From Pseudoxanthomonas sp. CF125 (GTDB taxonomy: Bacteria > Pseudomonadota > Gammaproteobacteria > Xanthomonadales > Xanthomonadaceae): DNA of 64,000 nucleotides. Below, piece after piece: positions 63,760 to 64,000 of the stretch. The stretch covers positions 1,061,935-1,125,934 of the forward strand of contig NZ_FNLD01000001.1 of assembly GCF_900104085.1 (NCBI RefSeq). The letters run 5' to 3'. Every line of letters begins with the position of its first letter. Positions within the stretch are counted from its first letter, which is position 1. Made by a program: the position numbers and the translations under genes. Under the pieces are notes generated by a model, which had not been told where the DNA came from, ran no database searches, and was given only the letters and a program-made list of their open reading frames with translations.

Positions 63760-64000
63760 ATGGGCGTGCGGCTACCCCGCTGGGTTTGGATCGGGGCAGG
63801 CGCGCTGGCGTCGGTTGCCGGAATGGTGAACGTGGTGGGTTTCCTCGGTTTCGAGCATCAGGCCGTGACTCACCTTACCGGCACCACATCGTTGCTGGGG
63901 GCTGCGATAACCCATGGCGACGCGCGTGCGGTCTGGCACCTGCTGGGCATCACGGCGGCCTTCATGATCGGCGCGGCGCTGAGCGGGGTGATCGTGCAGG
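63760..64000 (+). CDS. DUF1275 (YoaK-like) membrane protein, N-terminal part (cut by window edge)
   Basis: The frame from the ATG at 63760 is open to the window end: MGVRLPRWVWIGAGALASVA, GMVNVVGFLGFEHQAVTHLTG and ITAAFMIGAALSGVIVQ. The G-x-x-(N/D)-x-x-x-F...V-T-H-x-T-G-T pattern and the hydrophobic helices are those of DUF1275. Function unknown. It starts 5 bp after the PhoH stop, so they are probably co-transcribed. Confidence 0.82.
   Translation, partial: MGVRLPRWVWIGAGALASVAGMVNVVGFLGFEHQAVTHLTGTTSLLGAAITHGDARAVWHLLGITAAFMIGAALSGVIVQ

Overview
The window is a contiguous stretch of high-GC chromosome that I place in the Xanthomonadaceae (Lysobacter / Pseudoxanthomonas / Luteimonas side of the family; genus inferred, not proven). 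The basis is the gene order (nuoABCD-tRNA-Leu-secG-tpiA; fimV-truA-trpF-trpI/trpBA-accD; dcd-mrp and metG-rnfB; pcnB-folK-panBCD-pgi; dapA/gcvR-bcp), a GumN/TraB-type protein, a TPR-sulfotransferase, and the many short palindromic intergenic repeats (GTAGGAGCGGG, GTAGGTCGGGGC, TCATTCCCGCGAA, TCTCCC and GGGAATC types). I see no IS element, prophage, CRISPR array, rRNA operon or replication origin.

Layout. 1-2704 (minus): start of nuoD, nuoC, nuoB, nuoA, tRNA-Leu(GAG), secG. 2763-6992: tpiA, an SDR, a 2OG-Fe(II) oxygenase and glmM. 7120-12980: accD, trpA, trpB, the divergent regulator trpI, trpF and truA, so the late tryptophan genes form one locus with the TrpI-type switch known from Pseudomonas. 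13002-18125: fimV/hubP-like gene, asd, a 2-hydroxyacid dehydrogenase and aroC. 18272-24243: prmB, SCO1 and psd (coupled), a duplicated psd tail, two lipoproteins and an MltD-like transglycosylase. 24381-27566: HerA-like ATPase, lipoprotein, greB, and a secreted protein with a Ca-loop-like motif.

27744-33774 is the most coherent accessory system: nine tightly packed, mostly overlapping plus-strand genes encoding a dienelactone hydrolase, a HIT-like protein, PxpB, PxpC, a small membrane protein, PxpA, the membrane pair DUF969/DUF979 and pyrrolidone-carboxylate peptidase. I read it as a 5-oxoproline (pyroglutamate) salvage operon in which Pcp releases pyroglutamate from peptides, PxpABC opens the ring to glutamate, and DUF969/979 is the probable transporter.

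33867-42662 has dcd and mrp on one side and metG-rnfB on the other. mrp and metG are divergent neighbours in many gammaproteobacteria; here about 4.7 kb lies between them, holding a 5'-truncated S9 peptidase, a TonB-dependent receptor with a long AT-rich leader ending in a terminator-like hairpin, and a DUF2147 protein.

42673-54964: TPR-sulfotransferase, TraB/GumN protein, DUF1684 lipoprotein, mutL, amidase, tsaE, bifunctional NAD(P)HX repair enzyme, queG, pgi and panD. 55250-58877: panC, panB, folK, pcnB. 58922-64000: tRNA-Glu(CTC), fdxA, a BamC-like lipoprotein, dapA, gcvR, bcp, a PIN-PhoH ATPase and the start of a DUF1275 membrane protein. Nearly all other long open frames are GC-driven shadows of these genes.
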